Part shown: in pieces, positions 17,097-25,941 of the stretch | Layout of the letters: every line of letters starts with the position of its first letter | How positions within the stretch are numbered: position 1 is the stretch's first letter | NCBI RefSeq assembly: GCF_001425445.1 | Contig: NZ_LMQU01000012.1 | Span: 206,278-270,277 of the forward strand | DNA from: Devosia sp. Leaf420 | GTDB lineage: Bacteria > Pseudomonadota > Alphaproteobacteria > Rhizobiales > Devosiaceae | Length of the DNA stretch: 64,000 nucleotides | Reading direction: 5' to 3' | Notes under the pieces: generated by a model | Database searches by the model: none | The model's input: only the letters and a program-made list of their open reading frames with translations | Told to the model about the DNA's origin: nothing | Position numbers and translations under genes: made by a program

Positions 17097-18950
17097 ATGA
17101 CTTATGATCCGGCCACGGCCAATCCGCTTTTTGGGAATCCGCTGAAGACACGGGACGATGTCGAGAATGGGCTGCGCGATCTGTTTCAGCCGCTGCTGCC
17201 CTACTTTTCGGAAGGTGGGGCGCGGGTGCGGCTTGACGGGGCGGGGGCGCATTTCGATCGGGCGGCGGCTGATCTCGAAGGCTTTGCGCGGCCGCTTTGG
17301 GGGCTGACGCCGCTCGCAGCAGGTGGAGCCGAGTTCGATCATTGGGAGATTTATCGGCAGGGATTGGCCAATGGCACGGACCCGGGGCACCCGGAATATT
17401 GGGGCACGGTGAACGGGACGGATCAGCGGCAGGTGGAGCTTGCGGCGATCGGCTTTACGCTCAAAATGCTGCCGCATCTGGTTTGGGAACCGCTGCCGCA
17501 GAAGGCGAAGGATAATCTCGCGGCTTATCTGAAGCACGCGCGCAAGTTCGAATATGCCGACAACAACTGGAAGTTCTTCCGCATCCTGGTCGATCTTGGG
17601 CTTGAGGAATGCGGGGTCGAATTCGACCGGTCCTATACCGATGCGTATCTCGAAGAGCTTGATGGCTTTTACCTCGATGGTGGCTGGTATCGCGACGGCA
17701 ATGTCCGGCGGATCGACCATTACATTCCCTTTGCAATGCACTTTTACGGGCTGATCTACGCCAAGCTTGCCAAGGGCGATGACAAGCGGGTGGCTGACTA
17801 CAAGTCGCGCGCTAAGGAGTTTGCGCGGGATATTCAGCACTGGTTCGACGAGGATGGCGGGACGCTGGTTTTCGGGCGGTCCCTTACCTATCGCTTTGCC
17901 TGCGGCGGGTTTTGGGGCGCTCTGGCTTTTGCCGATGTCGAGGCGCTGCCCTGGGGCGTGATAAAAGGGCACTTTCTGAGGCACCTGCGCTGGTGGAGCA
18001 AGTTGCCGATTGCGCATGGCAATGGCGTGCTGTCGATCGGCTATGGCTATCCCAACCTCTTTATGTCCGAGAGCTATAATTCGGCGGGCTCGCCCTATTG
18101 GGCGCTGAAGGCGTTTTTGCCGCTGGCGCTGCCGGCCGATCATCCGTTCTGGATGGCAGAAGAGGTCGAAGCGGATTTCGATGAAGCGCCGGTGCCGCTA
18201 AAACATCCGGGCATGGTGAGCTTTCATACGAAGGGCAATGTGGTGGCGCTGTCGAGCGGGCAGCAGAACTGGCAGATGCGGCACGGCGCCGAAAAATATG
18301 CCAAGTTCGTCTATTCGAGCCGCTATGGGTTTTCGGTCGAGGTGGACGAACGGGCGTATCCCTCCGGGGCCTTCGATGGCGCCTTGGCGCTGAGCGACGA
18401 TGGGCGGCACTATCGGGTGCGCGAGACCAATGAGACGGCGCAGATCGCGGGCGACACGCTTCATGCGGTTTGGAAGCCGTGGAGCGATGTGACGGTCGAA
18501 ACCTGGCTCATTCCAGCCAATCCTTGGCACATCCGCGTGCATCGGATCACGACGCCGCGGGCACTGCATGGGACCGAGGGCGGCTTTGCCATCGACCGGG
18601 CGGAGTTCAATGCTGATACTTATATCGACGAAAAGGGCCGGGGGGTTGCCAAGAGCAAGACGGATGTCAGCGCCATTGTTTGCCTCTTAGGCGGTCGCGA
18701 GGGGCGGGCGTTCCGGACTTTGCCCAATAGCAATCTGATATTTTCGAAGGCTATCGTGCCGCAGCTGCGCGGAGACATTCCGGCGGGCACGACTGTGCTG
18801 GTAACGGCGGCGATGGCTCTGCCGACAGGGGCGGAGACCGAGGCGGCATTGAGCGCTGTCCCGGCTGCGCCTGACATTGCCGAACTCGAAGCCCTTTTTG
18901 CCCGCGAGGGCGTTGATGTCAGCGCCATAATGGTGCCGGAGCGGTTCTGA
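17097..18950 (+). CDS. DUF2264 domain protein
   Basis: A 617-aa soluble protein without signal peptide. The N-terminal two thirds matches DUF2264: NPLKTRDDVENGLRDLFQPL, LWGLTPLAAGG, NGTDQRQVELAAIGF, YADNNWKFFRILVDLGL and a DGWYRDG-like stretch (DGGWYRDGNVRRIDHYIPF). The composition and helical repeats suggest an alpha/alpha-barrel glycan-active fold, but no activity is established that I can cite. Its position between the importer and a dehydrogenase in a lyase operon suggests a role on the imported glycan or its lyase products. ATG 17097 is chosen because the frame upstream is repeat sequence. The stop overlaps the next start (TGATG). Confidence 0.85.
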   Translation: MTYDPATANPLFGNPLKTRDDVENGLRDLFQPLLPYFSEGGARVRLDGAGAHFDRAAADLEGFARPLWGLTPLAAGGAEFDHWEIYRQGLANGTDPGHPEYWGTVNGTDQRQVELAAIGFTLKMLPHLVWEPLPQKAKDNLAAYLKHARKFEYADNNWKFFRILVDLGLEECGVEFDRSYTDAYLEELDGFYLDGGWYRDGNVRRIDHYIPFAMHFYGLIYAKLAKGDDKRVADYKSRAKEFARDIQHWFDEDGGTLVFGRSLTYRFACGGFWGALAFADVEALPWGVIKGHFLRHLRWWSKLPIAHGNGVLSIGYGYPNLFMSESYNSAGSPYWALKAFLPLALPADHPFWMAEEVEADFDEAPVPLKHPGMVSFHTKGNVVALSSGQQNWQMRHGAEKYAKFVYSSRYGFSVEVDERAYPSGAFDGALALSDDGRHYRVRETNETAQIAGDTLHAVWKPWSDVTVETWLIPANPWHIRVHRITTPRALHGTEGGFAIDRAEFNADTYIDEKGRGVAKSKTDVSAIVCLLGGREGRAFRTLPNSNLIFSKAIVPQLRGDIPAGTTVLVTAAMALPTGAETEAALSAVPAAPDIAELEALFAREGVDVSAIMVPERF

Positions 18951-19957
18951 TGCCTCCCAAACTTCTCTTCGCCATGGCGGCGGACAAGACGCGGCATGTG
19001 TTCGACGAAGCGAGCCTCGATCGTCTATCGGAAAGCTGCGAACTGCTGCGGCGAACGCCGGTCGATGGGTTCTCTGACCCAGAGGCGCGGCGGCTGCTGG
19101 GCGAGACGGAAATTCTTGTGACCGGGTGGGGCTGTCCAATGATCAGCCCGGAGGTGTTGCGCGCGGCGCCGAACCTCCGGCTGATCGCGCATGCGGCGGG
19201 GACGGTGAAATATACGATCGATCCATCGGCCTACGCCTCGGGCATTCGCGTGACGCATTCGGCGGATGCCAATGCGGTGCCGGTTGCCGAGTTCACGCTG
19301 GCCTCCATTCTCTTTTCGGCCAAGCATATCTTTGCGCTGCGCGATCTTTATCGACAGGATCCGACGCGCCGTTCGAGCTATGCGCTGGGGGATACGGCGA
19401 TCGGGAATTTCCGGCGGACGGTGGGGATCGTCGGTGCGTCGCGGATCGGGCGGAAAGTGATCGAATTTCTGCGCAGCTTTGATTTTTCGGTGCTGCTCTA
19501 TGATCCCTTCGTGCAGGCGGGAGATCCGGATCTGGCTGGGGTCGAGCTGGTGGAGCTCGACGTGCTGATGGCGCGATCGGACGTGGTGTCGATCCATGCG
19601 CCGTCCCTGCCCTCGACGCGGGGGATGATTGGGGCAAGGCAGTTAAAACTGATGCAGGATGGGGCGAGTTTCATCAATACGGCGCGTGGGGCGCTGGTGG
19701 ACGAGGCGGCTCTGGTGGCGGAGATGCAGACGGGGCGTATTTTTGGGGTGATCGATGTGACCGATCCGGAAATTCCGCCGGCGGACTCGCCGCTGTTTAC
19801 GCTGCCTAACGTGTTCTTGACGCCGCATGTTGCGGGGGCGATCGGGACAGAGCGGCTGCGGCTGGGGTTGATGGCGGTGGAGGAGATCGAACGGTTCGTT
19901 CGAGGCGAGCCGATGCTTTATGAGGTGCAGCCGGAATTGTTGGAGAGGCTGGCGTGA
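18950..19957 (+). CDS. D-isomer-specific 2-hydroxyacid dehydrogenase
   Basis: NAD(P)-dependent oxidoreductase of 335 aa. The Rossmann motif [19 protein letters not shown] lies mid-protein (the third Gly of GxGxxG is seen as GASRIG). Catalytic Arg is in [13 protein letters not shown], Glu in [12 protein letters not shown] and His in TPHVAGA. Likely reduces or oxidises a 2-keto/2-hydroxy acid arising from the sugar acid released by the lyase; the actual substrate is unknown. Overlaps both neighbours by TGATG junctions, so it is firmly part of the operon. Confidence 0.9.
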   Translation: MPPKLLFAMAADKTRHVFDEASLDRLSESCELLRRTPVDGFSDPEARRLLGETEILVTGWGCPMISPEVLRAAPNLRLIAHAAGTVKYTIDPSAYASGIRVTHSADANAVPVAEFTLASILFSAKHIFALRDLYRQDPTRRSSYALGDTAIGNFRRTVGIVGASRIGRKVIEFLRSFDFSVLLYDPFVQAGDPDLAGVELVELDVLMARSDVVSIHAPSLPSTRGMIGARQLKLMQDGASFINTARGALVDEAALVAEMQTGRIFGVIDVTDPEIPPADSPLFTLPNVFLTPHVAGAIGTERLRLGLMAVEEIERFVRGEPMLYEVQPELLERLA

Positions 19958-21699
19958 TGGACGAGCGTTCACCCTCATCCGGCCCTTCGGGCCACCTTCT
20001 CCCCGAGGGGGAGAAGAATGGACCGGTGGTCGCTTCTGTTCCTCTCCCTCTCGGGGAGAGGGTGGATCGCGCGCAGCGCGAGACGGGTGAAGGGGACTGG
20101 CACCGCACGCGTCTCCAATATCTCACTTGGGATCGAACCCCTGAGGATATCGACAGCCCCGAACACCGGGCGCGACAGGCGGAGCTGGCGTTGCGGGCGG
20201 GGGCGCAGTTTGCGCCGAGTGCCTATGTTGCGGCTGATGCGGCGATTTTTACCACCCGCCTGGTGCTCGGCGAGCAGAGTTGGATCGGTGGGCACGCGCT
20301 GGTGCGGGGCGATGTGGAATTTGGTGCGCATTGCACGGTCAATCCTTATGCGATGATTTCGGGCAGGGTGCGCTGCGGGGATGGGGTGCGGATCGCGAGC
20401 CATGCGTCGCTGGTTGGCTTCAACCATGGTTATGACGATCCCGAAGTGCCAATTTATCTGCAAAAGCATGAGAGCCGGGGCATCACTATCGGTGACGATG
20501 TCTGGGTCGGGGCCAATGCGGTGATTGTCGATGGCGTCACGATCGGGCGCGGCGCGGTGATTGCGGCGGGGGCGGTGGTCAGCAAGGATGTGCCCGAAAT
20601 GGCCATCGTGGGTGGCGTACCAGCCAAGGTGTTGCGGTTTCGCGGGAAGGGGCGGCGGGACGAGACGCGAAAACAGCTTGAGGCGCTGGGCGATCGGGCG
20701 GCGAGGCAATGGCGCGAAGTGCTGGCCGAGAATTTCGATGGCGCGGATTATGTTTCGCGCGAGAACGACAATACGGCGCGGAAGAGCAATCGGCACTTAT
20801 GCGATGCGATTGAGATTGCGGCGGCGTTTGGGGAGGTGCCGCCCGGGCTCGATGTGGCGGGGACACTGGCGCGTTTGCAGGCGGTGCAGGATCCGGTAAC
20901 TGGGCTGTTTCCCGATCCGTTTCAGCCGCCGAAGCTGGGCGTTGCGATGCGCGACGATGGGTTGGCGCTTTATAATGTGCTCTCGACCGGTTACGCGATC
21001 GAGGCGCTGGGCGGGCAGCCGCTGCATCGGGTCGAGGCGGTCGAGATTTCGGCGACGGACTTGCGGCTGTGGCTCGAAGGGCTGACCTGGCGCGAGCGGG
21101 CCTGGGGCGCGGGGGCGGCGGTCGATGCGATTGGCACGGCGCTCTATTTCAATGCGCGATATTTTACGACCGGCACGACGCGCGAGACGCTGTTTGGTTG
21201 GCTGGCCATGAAGCAGGATCGCGGCTCGGGGCTTTGGGGGTCGCCAACGGCGGATGAGGGGCTTTTGCAGCCGGTCAACGGCTTTTATCGGCTCACGCGC
21301 GGGACCTATGCGCAGTTCGGCGTCGCGGTGCCGCGGCCGGAGGCGGCGATCGACTCTGTGCTGCTCAACTATCGAAATTATGGCGGGTTTTCGGGGCGGA
21401 CTTACACGGCGTGTAACCTGCTCGATACCATTCATCCATTGCTGCTGTGTCTCAGCCAGACCGACTACCGACGGGCGGAGGCGGAGCAGCTTGTGCGCCT
21501 GGTGATCGCGCGGGCGGGTGAGCGCTGGATAGAAGGCAGGGGCTTTGCCTTTGCCGATGGGCAGGAGCCTGGGCTGCAGGGGACGGAAATGTGGCTGTCC
21601 GTGGTGCATCTTGCGGCCAAGCTTTTGGGGCTTGAGGATGCATTTGCGTTTGTGCCGCGGGGTGTGCATCGGACGGAAGCGGTGGGGTTAGGACTATGA
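19957..21699 (+). CDS. Hexapeptide-repeat acyltransferase fused to a helical (alpha/alpha-toroid-like) domain
   Basis: A 580-aa two-domain protein. Residues about 85-215 form a left-handed beta-helix acyltransferase (NodL/maltose-acetyltransferase type): hexapeptide repeats such as [19 protein letters not shown], the catalytic-type GFNHGYDDP loop, and [20 protein letters not shown]. From about 270 to 575 is a helical domain with tryptophan- and glycine-rich turns ([38 protein letters not shown]), like toroid-fold sugar enzymes but unassigned. Residues about 4-47 are translated from an inserted CCCTCACCC-type repeat. ATG 19957 overlaps the dehydrogenase stop. May acetylate or otherwise modify a sugar; joint function unknown. 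Confidence 0.8.
   Translation: MDERSPSSGPSGHLLPEGEKNGPVVASVPLPLGERVDRAQRETGEGDWHRTRLQYLTWDRTPEDIDSPEHRARQAELALRAGAQFAPSAYVAADAAIFTTRLVLGEQSWIGGHALVRGDVEFGAHCTVNPYAMISGRVRCGDGVRIASHASLVGFNHGYDDPEVPIYLQKHESRGITIGDDVWVGANAVIVDGVTIGRGAVIAAGAVVSKDVPEMAIVGGVPAKVLRFRGKGRRDETRKQLEALGDRAARQWREVLAENFDGADYVSRENDNTARKSNRHLCDAIEIAAAFGEVPPGLDVAGTLARLQAVQDPVTGLFPDPFQPPKLGVAMRDDGLALYNVLSTGYAIEALGGQPLHRVEAVEISATDLRLWLEGLTWRERAWGAGAAVDAIGTALYFNARYFTTGTTRETLFGWLAMKQDRGSGLWGSPTADEGLLQPVNGFYRLTRGTYAQFGVAVPRPEAAIDSVLLNYRNYGGFSGRTYTACNLLDTIHPLLLCLSQTDYRRAEAEQLVRLVIARAGERWIEGRGFAFADGQEPGLQGTEMWLSVVHLAAKLLGLEDAFAFVPRGVHRTEAVGLGL
19968..20094. repeat. Twin-palindrome repeat read in frame inside the acyltransferase gene
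   Basis: Begins TTCACCCTCATCCGGCCCTT and ends AGACGGGTGAAGGGG, with inner hairpins CTTCTCCCCGAGGGGGAGAAG and CCTCTCCCTCTCGGGGAGAGG. The length keeps the reading frame open from the coupled ATG, adding about 42 residues. Confidence 0.85.
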
Positions 21700-22340
21700 C
21701 CAAGAAAGCGCTCGTCGTCTGGGGCGGGATGGAGCTGCATACGCCGGAGCGGGGGGCGCAGGTGGTGCGGGAGCTGCTCGAAGAAGAGGGTTTTGTGGTC
21801 ACGGTGACGCCGGATTACGACGCGCTGGGGGCCGAGGATGTCGGCAGCAATGATCTTGTCGTTCCCGTCATTACCGATGGGACGCTGGCACCGGAGAAGA
21901 TGGCTAATCTGATCGCGGCGATCCGGGCGGGGACAGGGCTGGCCGGGTACCATATGGGGCTGGCGACGACGTTTCGGGCCAGCGTGCCTTTTCGCTATGC
22001 GGCGAGCTGCTATTGGGTGCAGCATCCGGGCAATATCATCACATATACGGTTGATGTGACGCGGAGCGATCATCCAATCATGGCAGGGATAGAGAGTTTT
22101 GAGCACACCTCGGAGCAGTATTACCTCAACTACGATCCGGCGGTTGAGGTGCTGGCGACGACGCGGTTTTCGGGGGAGTTTCATCCCTGGCGCAAGGATG
22201 TGGTGATGCCGGTCGTGTTTACGACAACCCACGATCAGGGGCGGGTGTTTTATTCGTCGCTGGGGCATACGGCGGATGAGCTGGCGCTGGAGCCGGTGCG
22301 GACGATTTTGAGGCGCGGTCTGGTTTGGGCGGCGCGGTAG
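21696..22340 (+). CDS. ThuA-like domain protein
   Basis: A 214-aa protein with a glutamine-amidotransferase-like fold of the ThuA group: [20 protein letters not shown] at the N-terminus, [15 protein letters not shown] where the family has a G-x-H segment, then [19 protein letters not shown] (the common HPI..G...F...DE.Y pattern) and [14 protein letters not shown] (GRVF...LGH). ThuA proteins occur in sugar utilisation loci, and related proteins act on keto-sugars, but the reaction is not settled. It overlaps the preceding gene by ATGA and closes the operon. Confidence 0.88.
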   Translation: MTKKALVVWGGMELHTPERGAQVVRELLEEEGFVVTVTPDYDALGAEDVGSNDLVVPVITDGTLAPEKMANLIAAIRAGTGLAGYHMGLATTFRASVPFRYAASCYWVQHPGNIITYTVDVTRSDHPIMAGIESFEHTSEQYYLNYDPAVEVLATTRFSGEFHPWRKDVVMPVVFTTTHDQGRVFYSSLGHTADELALEPVRTILRRGLVWAAR

Positions 22341-22365
22341 GGACGATGGCTGACACAAAACGCTG

Positions 22366-22437
22366 CGTCATCCCCACGAAAGCGGGGATCTTTGTTTAGG
22401 GCAGGCAGGGATTCCCGCTTTCGCGGGAATGACGCCG
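22366..22437. repeat. Twin-palindrome intergenic repeat (CGTCATTCCC-type)
   Basis: CGTCATCCCCACGAAAGCGGGGAT and its inverse GATTCCCGCTTTCGCGGGAATGACG flank about 20 bases. It lies between the convergent ThuA-like and methyltransferase genes and could also act as a bidirectional hairpin terminator. Near-identical copies are at 32306-32373 and 42689-42759. Confidence 0.9.
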
Positions 22438-22456
22438 TGGCGGTGGGGGCCAGGGG

Positions 22457-23167
22457 CTACTGCTGCTCCTGCTCCGCCTGTCGTCGCAACACTTCCGATT
22501 CCGGCAATGCATTCGCATATTGTAGTTCGCGATTGGCTCTGGCCCAGAAGGCGGGGTGGACGCGGTCGAGCAATTCGGGCGGGGTCGGCGTTAATGCAAG
22601 TGAATCGGCGGTGTTTTCGTCGAGCCACAGAATGGCGTTCTGGCGGTACCAGGCGGGGATGGCGTCGTCGGTCCAGATCTTGTCGCGGATGACGTCATAG
22701 GGTTTGAGTCCATGGGCGGCGAAAAGGCCGGCCCAGAAGCTCGGCCATTGTTCGTTGACATGGCCGACGCCGCCCTGGCCGGGAATGGCGGCGGAAAAGA
22801 GCACGGCGGGGGCCATGGCGGCGAGGTCCGCGACGAAGCTCTCGGCGCGGCTGGGGGCCAAGTGCTCAGCGACTTCCAAGGATAGTACCAGGTCGACTTT
22901 GGGCCCGGAAAAGGGCTGTTCGAGGTTGTGGCCGCGAAAGTCTATGCCGGGATCGTCGAGCATTTCGGGGCGCACCCAATCGCCTTCCATGCCGAAGCGA
23001 TAGTGGGCGCCGGAGGCGGCGAGGAAAGTGCCGGTGCCGCAGCCGATATCGGCGACGCGGTCGCGCTTGAGACCCTTCGGAAGGCTGCCGAAAATGCGGC
23101 TCGCGGCATGGGCCGTATGAGTCCGCCGATCGGCGTAAAAATCGGCGGGGTAGAGCGATGTCGGCAT
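22457..23167 (-). CDS. Class I SAM-dependent methyltransferase
   Basis: A 236-aa cytosolic protein. The SAM-binding motif I is VADIGCGTGTFLAA, with the acidic motif II region at FGMEGDWVRPEML and a motif IV-like VDLVLSLEVAEHL. The HVNEQWPSFWAGLFAAHG stretch is frequent in methyltransferases near surface-sugar genes, but target and pathway are unknown. The start is MPTSLYPADF at 23167 with GAGGAG about 10 bases ahead; an upstream in-frame start at 23245 would run into the divergent promoter region. It is transcribed convergently to the glycan operon. Confidence 0.85.
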   Translation of the reverse strand: MPTSLYPADFYADRRTHTAHAASRIFGSLPKGLKRDRVADIGCGTGTFLAASGAHYRFGMEGDWVRPEMLDDPGIDFRGHNLEQPFSGPKVDLVLSLEVAEHLAPSRAESFVADLAAMAPAVLFSAAIPGQGGVGHVNEQWPSFWAGLFAAHGLKPYDVIRDKIWTDDAIPAWYRQNAILWLDENTADSLALTPTPPELLDRVHPAFWARANRELQYANALPESEVLRRQAEQEQQ

Positions 23168-23237
23168 GGGGCAGAATCTCCTCGTGGTCACTCTACGCGG
23201 GATGCGGGTTCCCAGACCAGATCGTGATTTTTGCGGC

Positions 23238-23262
23238 GGAACCACTCACGGGAAGCGCCGTT
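23238..23262 (+). promoter_or_regulatory. EcfG-type general stress promoter
   Basis: GGAAC (23238-23242), 16-base spacer, CGTT (23259-23262) exactly fits the alphaproteobacterial EcfG consensus (GGAAC-N16/17-CGTT). It sits 60 bases before the DUF892 gene, in the correct orientation. Confidence 0.8.
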
Positions 23263-23322
23263 GCAGAGGCAGCGTCATCTCAAACGAATTCTTTAAAGCA
23301 AATTCTTGGAGACGAGCACAAA

Positions 23323-23811
23323 ATGGCTGACAAGCAACTCGACGATCTGTTTCTCGATACTCTTAAAGACATTTATTATGCCGAACGGCAGATCCTCAAA
23401 GCGCTGCCGAAGATGGCAAAGGCGGCAACTTCGCCCGAGTTGAAGGCCGGCTTCGAGCAGCACCACCAGGAAACCGAAGGCCAGGTGGAACGCCTGCAGC
23501 AGGTTTTTGACATTCTAGGCAAGCCGGCCCGCGGCAAGACGTGTGATGCAATCCTTGGCATTCTGGAAGAAGGCAAGGAAATTATGGACGAATATAAGGG
23601 CGCGACGGCGCTCGACGCCGGCCTCGTGGCGGCCGCACAGGCTGTCGAACATTATGAAATCGCGCGCTATGGCACGCTCGTGACTTGGGCCAAGCAGCTC
23701 GGCCACAACGACATCGCCCAACTGCTTTCCGAAACGCTGAAGGAAGAAGAAGCGACCGACAAGAAGCTGAGCCAGGTCGCTCTCGCCTCCGTGAACCAAA
23801 GGGCCGCTTAA
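23323..23811 (+). CDS. DUF892 (YciF-type) ferritin-like protein
   Basis: A 162-aa all-helical protein of the YciE/YciF family (ferritin-like four-helix bundle): LDDLFLDTLKDIYYAERQIL, EQHHQETEGQVERLQQVF, ALDAGLVAAAQAVEHYEIARY and GHNDIAQLLSETLKEEEATD. The repeated Glu/His pairs (AE, QHH..E, EHYE, EEE) are the potential di-metal ligands. The family is tied to general stress responses, and the EcfG promoter upstream agrees. ATG 23323 is preceded by GGAGACGAG. It is followed 17 bases later by the DUF2934 gene, probably co-transcribed. Confidence 0.92.
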   Translation: MADKQLDDLFLDTLKDIYYAERQILKALPKMAKAATSPELKAGFEQHHQETEGQVERLQQVFDILGKPARGKTCDAILGILEEGKEIMDEYKGATALDAGLVAAAQAVEHYEIARYGTLVTWAKQLGHNDIAQLLSETLKEEEATDKKLSQVALASVNQRAA

Positions 23812-23828
23812 CCCTAGCGGGATTGCCG

Positions 23829-24050
23829 ATGCAGAAAAACACTGCCCTTGCCGAGCGGATTCGCCAAACGGCTTACTTCCTGTCGCAACAGGATGGACAT
23901 CCCGAGGGGAGGGCAACGGAGTATTGGCTCAAGGCCAAGGAAATGCATCTGCGTCAACTGGCTTATGACCGCTGGCTTGCCGAAGGCACGCCGGCGGATA
24001 GCTCGGAGCTTTTTTGGTATGAGGCCGAAAAGGAAATCGAGGGGAAATGA
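23829..24050 (+). CDS. DUF2934 domain small protein
   Basis: A 73-aa protein, too short to carry more than the domain. It has two related halves: IRQTAYFLSQQDGHPEGRAT plus EYWLKAKE, then LRQLAYDRWLAEGTPADSSE plus LFWYEAEKE. This matches the DUF2934 pattern (I-R-x-x-A-Y-x-x-W-x-x-x-G-x-P...). Function unknown; such proteins usually sit with stress genes in rhizobia, as here directly after DUF892. An intrinsic terminator follows at 24054. Confidence 0.85.
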   Translation: MQKNTALAERIRQTAYFLSQQDGHPEGRATEYWLKAKEMHLRQLAYDRWLAEGTPADSSELFWYEAEKEIEGK

Positions 24051-24053
24051 AAG

Positions 24054-24078
24054 CGGGCCCGAAAGGGCCCGTTTTTTT
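24054..24078 (+). terminator. Intrinsic terminator of the stress gene pair
   Basis: Perfect 7-bp stem CGGGCCC / GGGCCCG with a GAAA loop and seven T residues. It begins 3 bases after the DUF2934 stop. Confidence 0.92.
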
Positions 24079-24138
24079 GTTCTGCGCACTTGGTAGCGCT
24101 GGGCCCTGCGAGCGTAGCTCTCCGGGCCTGAGCTGCTC

Positions 24139-24161
24139 AAAACTCCCCACCGGGGAGTTTT
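24139..24161 (-). terminator. Hairpin, likely terminator of efp
   Basis: AAAACTCCCC-ACC-GGGGAGTTTT, a 10-bp perfect stem with A and T ends, so it can act in both directions. It lies 25 bases downstream of the efp stop on the minus strand. Confidence 0.7.
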
Positions 24162-24185
24162 GTCGGCGCGGAGCGCCGCCGCAGC

Positions 24186-24755
24186 TCAGTCCTTCGCACG
24201 CTCCACGTACGAATTGTCTTCCGTGAGAATGACGATGCGGGTGCCGGCGCCGATGTGGGGCGGGACCATGACGCGGAGGCCATTGTTGAGGACGGCTGGC
24301 TTATAGGACGAAGAGGCCGTCTGGCCCTTGACCACAGGCTCGGTCTCGACGACTTCGAACGACATGCGTTGCGGCAATTCCATCGAGAGCGGCACGCCTT
24401 CGAAGGTCATGAGGTGAACCTTCATGCCATCGGAGAGGTATGCGGCCTGTTCGCCGATGACGTCATCGGGCGCAACCAGCTGCTCGTAATTGTCCGGGTC
24501 CATGAAATGGTGCCCTTCGCCATCCGAATAGAGATAGTCGTAGATACGGTCGTCGACGTCAGCCTTTTCGACCATTTCCACCGTGCGCCAGCGACCGACG
24601 ACCTTCACGCCATCGGAGATGCGGCGCATGTTGACGTTGGTGATGGAATTGCCCTTGCCGGGATGAACGTTTTCCGCAGTCAGAACGACGTGGAGGTTGC
24701 CATCCTGCTCGACCACATGGCCTTTGCGCAGGGACGAGGCGATGACCTTGACCAT
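24186..24755 (-). CDS. efp: Elongation factor P
   Basis: Translation factor of 189 aa that relieves ribosome stalling at proline runs. The full three-domain form is present: KOW-like N-terminus with the modification loop HPGKG (Lys34), middle OB domain, and C-terminal OB domain ending in the near-invariant [11 protein letters not shown] and [19 protein letters not shown]. Lys34 is the residue beta-lysylated by EpmA in E. coli, and epmA and epmB lie divergently beside it (128 bases), so this EF-P is very likely beta-lysylated. Confidence 0.98.
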   Translation of the reverse strand: MVKVIASSLRKGHVVEQDGNLHVVLTAENVHPGKGNSITNVNMRRISDGVKVVGRWRTVEMVEKADVDDRIYDYLYSDGEGHHFMDPDNYEQLVAPDDVIGEQAAYLSDGMKVHLMTFEGVPLSMELPQRMSFEVVETEPVVKGQTASSSYKPAVLNNGLRVMVPPHIGAGTRIVILTEDNSYVERAKD

Positions 24756-24882
24756 ATTTCTTCCTTGTTCGTGTCGATGGCGCGTACTAGAGCCTGAGCC
24801 GTCCGCGTGCCGATAAACTGTTGTCGAGCGCCCGATATCCTATTCCGCACCATTTCGCCAGTCCGGCACGGCAAGAAACCGC

Positions 24883-25941
24883 ATGACCGCTTCGATCCCT
24901 CAATCCTCCTCGCCCTGGTGGGCGCCCGAGCGCCACGCCGATCGGCGTCCGGCGCTTCTGGCGCGCAGCCGGTTCGATGCGCGGGTGCGGGGGTGGTTTG
25001 CCGAACGGGATTTTCTCATCGTCGATCCGCCGGGGCTGCAGCGCTCGCCGGGTAACGAGACGCATCTCCATGCCTTTGCGACGACGATGATCGGCAATGA
25101 TGGGGGAGGGCAGGCGATGTATCTTCATACCTCGCCCGAATTCACCATGAAGAAGTTGCTCGCGGCAGGCGAGACGCGGATTACGAGCCTGCAGCATGTC
25201 TGGCGCAATCGCGAGCGCTCGGCACTGCATCATCCTGAGTTCACCATGCTCGAATGGTATCGGGCAGGCGAGGGCTACGATTCCATCATAAACGATACTT
25301 TGGCGATCATCCGGCTCGCGGCGGAAGTGACCGGGATTGCCCAGTTCGAATTTCGCGGACGGGTGTGTGATCCACGGGCCGAGGCGGAGCGGGTCAGTGT
25401 TGCCGATGCGTTTTTGGCGCATGCGGGTGTGGATTTGCTCGCCACGATGGACGCCGAGGGGGTGCCGGACGGCGAAGCGCTGGCGGCGCAGATGATCTCT
25501 GTGGGGCTCGATGTGCCGGAGGATCGCAGTTGGAGCTATCTGTTCAGCCTGATCCTCGTTGAAAAAGTCGAGCCGAAGCTGGGGAATGGACGGGTGACGG
25601 TTCTGGATCGCTATCCGGCCTGCGAGGCGGCGCTGGCGCGGCGGGTGCCGGGCGATCGGCGGGTTTCCGAGCGGTTCGAAGTCTATGCGTGTGGCGTGGA
25701 GCTGGCCAATGGGTTTGGCGAACTGACCGATGCTGCCGAGCAGCGGGTTCGCTTTGTCTCCGAGATGGACGAGAAGGCGCGGATCTATGGCGAGCGTTAT
25801 CCGGTCGACGAGGATTTTCTCGCGGCGCTGGAGCTGATGCCTGAGGCGAGCGGGGTTGCGCTGGGGTTTGATCGATTGGTGATGCTGGCAACGGGTGCGC
25901 AGCGGATTGAGGCGGTGCTTTGGGCGCCGGTGGCGGAATGA
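24883..25941 (+). CDS. epmA: EF-P beta-lysine ligase EpmA (GenX/PoxA)
   Basis: Class II lysyl-tRNA-synthetase-like catalytic domain without the tRNA anticodon-binding domain, 352 aa (E. coli EpmA 325). Motif 2 region: LHTSPEFTMKKLLAAG, HVWRNRE, then HHPEFTMLEWYRA; motif 3 region: GVALGFDRLVML. It attaches (R)-beta-lysine to Lys34 of EF-P. Divergent to efp and overlapping epmB by ATGA, so ligase and aminomutase are made together. Full-length LysRS is excluded by the missing N-terminal OB domain. Confidence 0.95.
   Translation: MTASIPQSSSPWWAPERHADRRPALLARSRFDARVRGWFAERDFLIVDPPGLQRSPGNETHLHAFATTMIGNDGGGQAMYLHTSPEFTMKKLLAAGETRITSLQHVWRNRERSALHHPEFTMLEWYRAGEGYDSIINDTLAIIRLAAEVTGIAQFEFRGRVCDPRAEAERVSVADAFLAHAGVDLLATMDAEGVPDGEALAAQMISVGLDVPEDRSWSYLFSLILVEKVEPKLGNGRVTVLDRYPACEAALARRVPGDRRVSERFEVYACGVELANGFGELTDAAEQRVRFVSEMDEKARIYGERYPVDEDFLAALELMPEASGVALGFDRLVMLATGAQRIEAVLWAPVAE

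Noticed and set aside
24883-25941. Lysyl-tRNA synthetase
   Set aside because: The N-terminal anticodon-binding OB domain is missing and the partners efp and epmB fit EpmA.
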